DNA of 10,163 bases, from NCBI GenBank assembly GCA_004151065.3, contig NWUY0300062612.1:5662-15824 (forward strand). Reading direction: 5' to 3'. Source of the stretch: Larix sibirica. Its lineage: Eukaryota > Streptophyta > Pinopsida > Pinales > Pinaceae. Positions within the stretch are counted from its first letter, which is position 1, and each line of letters begins with the position of its first letter. Both the position numbers and the translations under genes were made by a program. The notes beneath the pieces were generated by a model, which worked only from the letters and a program-made list of their open reading frames with translations, was not told the origin of the DNA and did not search any database. Positions 9,616 to 10,163 of the stretch are shown one piece after another.

Positions 9616-9660
9616 CATTATATAGCTTATTATGAAATACGTCATATTGCATCCATTTGT
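9616..9660 (+). other. Zinc knuckle (CCHC) with two cysteines lost
   Basis: In the frame of 9592 the codons read F-H-Y-I-A-Y-Y-E-I-R-H-I-A-S-I-C. This keeps the CX2CX4HX4C spacing of the retroelement zinc knuckle, which normally reads close to FRCRACYETGH....C here. Cys 1 (9619-9621) and Cys 2 (9628-9630) are TAT, one G-to-A step from TGT. His (9643) and Cys 3 (9658) are intact. Zinc and RNA binding would be lost. Confidence 0.7.
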
Positions 9661-10102
9661 CTAAAATCCTTTAAGAACATAGGCACTATAAAGTCTCATT
9701 GTAAACCCATGTGGTGAGATGGTGAAAACAAAGAACATCAACTAATCAACAAGGAAGATCTCCTTGACTTGGACCCTCCCAAAGAGGCACCTAACCATAT
9801 TTCAAAGGAATTTAGCGAGTTCCTTCTAAAAGAGGAACCTTCTATGTAACAAGAATCAACTCATCAACCTCCAGAGGTTGTTGCCTAAAATCCTTTAAGA
9901 GCAAAGGCACTAGAAAGCCTCATTGTAAACCCACATGGTGGGATGGTGCAAACGAAGAACATTAACTAAACAACAAGGAATGTATCCTAGACTTGGACCC
10001 TCCCAAAGAGGCACCCAATCATATTTCAAAGGAATTTAGTGAGTTCATTCTAAAAGAGAAACCCTCTTTGCAACAAGAATCAACTCCTCAACCTCCAGAG
10101 GT
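9661..10102 (+). repeat. 224-bp tandem duplication in the pseudogene tail
   Basis: Copy 1 (9661-9884) and copy 2 (9885-10102) align with a constant 224-base offset and no gap. I count 24 differences in 218 positions (about 89% identity), 14 of them transitions. Each copy encodes the same tail, from LKSFK and PHCKP.WWDG through LDLDPPKEAPNHISKEFSEF to QPPEV. Because 224 is not a multiple of three the second copy sits in a different frame; copy 1 runs into TAA at 9886-9888. Confidence 0.9.
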
Positions 10103-10126
10103 CATGGAAAATTTTAGGGGCTAATC

Positions 10127-10142
10127 TTAGCCCATGGGCTAA
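10127..10142. repeat. Perfect 16-bp palindrome
   Basis: TTAGCCCATGGGCTAA equals its own reverse complement and lies two bases after the pseudogene's stop. It is flanked by similar TTTTAGGGGCTAA and TTTAGGGGTTTT stretches. The sub-sequence CCATGGGCTAA also occurs at 6758-6768. It may be chance or a weak hairpin in the inter-ORF region of the element. Confidence 0.55.
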
Positions 10143-10163
10143 ATTTAGGGGTTTTAAATTTTT

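Larger units (their letters stand above)
8787..10124 (+). pseudogene. DUF4283/zinc-knuckle protein (LINE ORF1, gag-like), frameshifted
   Basis: Relic of the nucleic-acid-binding ORF1/gag-like protein of plant non-LTR retrotransposons. The N-terminal Ser/Thr/Pro-rich part runs 8787-8990 from an ATG, then shifts to the frame of 8995. DUF4283 begins FVCYFNGMW..FAHLHKWI (about 9104-9166), moves one frame near 9180 (YPRAKGFFVVEFD, about 9212-9250) and another at an A7 run near 9253 (DLILNP.PW; WIPSFDPMTDSLSL; then VWVRIPTFPLHIW at 9375-9413 and VIGKYLGKYY). VWVR.P.LP...W is the family hallmark. An A9 run at 9583-9591 shifts it again to LDYE (9592) and a ruined zinc knuckle at 9619-9660: spacing X2-X4-X4 is kept, but the first two Cys are Tyr while His and the last Cys remain. 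The tail, LDLDPPKEAPNHISKEFSEF, is acidic/Pro-rich and duplicated. It ends ENFRG-TAA. The endonuclease/RT ORF2 would lie beyond the window. Start is uncertain. Confidence 0.8.

Noticed and set aside
1-10163. tRNA, rRNA, CRISPR array or prokaryotic operon
   Set aside because: Scanned by eye for cloverleaf motifs, regular repeat-spacer arrays and packed genes with ribosome-binding sites; none seen. A tRNA scan would settle the first.

Overview
The window looks like repeat-rich intergenic DNA from a large plant nuclear genome. Reasons: it is AT-rich throughout, no intact multi-exon gene or bacterial-style gene packing is visible, CG dinucleotides look sparse by eye, and every recognisable coding relic belongs to a plant transposable-element family. 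Phrasing of the relics recalls gymnosperm or other giant-genome plants, but that is an impression and not a proof. I found no RNA gene, CRISPR array, operon or new defence or metabolic system.

Layout. 1-300: a broken N-terminal piece of a Ty1-copia reverse transcriptase, + strand, with a frameshift and stops. 300-1130: AT-rich filler. 1130-1770: short exon-like open stretches with splice-like edges but in-frame stops; possibly a dead host gene fragment (weakly B3-like), not secure. 1790-3880: unassigned sequence with a small hairpin, a perfect 16-bp palindrome, a C/T-rich block and a 43-bp direct repeat. 3880-4594: decayed 3' internal part of an LTR retrotransposon ending in a polypurine tract, followed by its right-hand LTR at about 4595-5451 (TGTAACACCC...TTACA, TATA box inside). 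This is most like a Ty3-gypsy element. 5452-8580: AT-rich, unassigned; 6150-6900 read on the - strand has the look of an LTR or promoter, unproven. 8600-10124: the best coding relic, a + strand pseudogene of a DUF4283 plus zinc-knuckle protein, the ORF1/gag-like protein of plant non-LTR (LINE) elements. It lies in four reading-frame pieces and carries a diverged 224-bp tandem duplication of its tail.

Nothing here works together as a system. It is a pile of independent, dead element copies. The most informative material is the LINE-like pseudogene, where the two diverged tail copies record how stops arose, and the well-marked polypurine tract/LTR junction.
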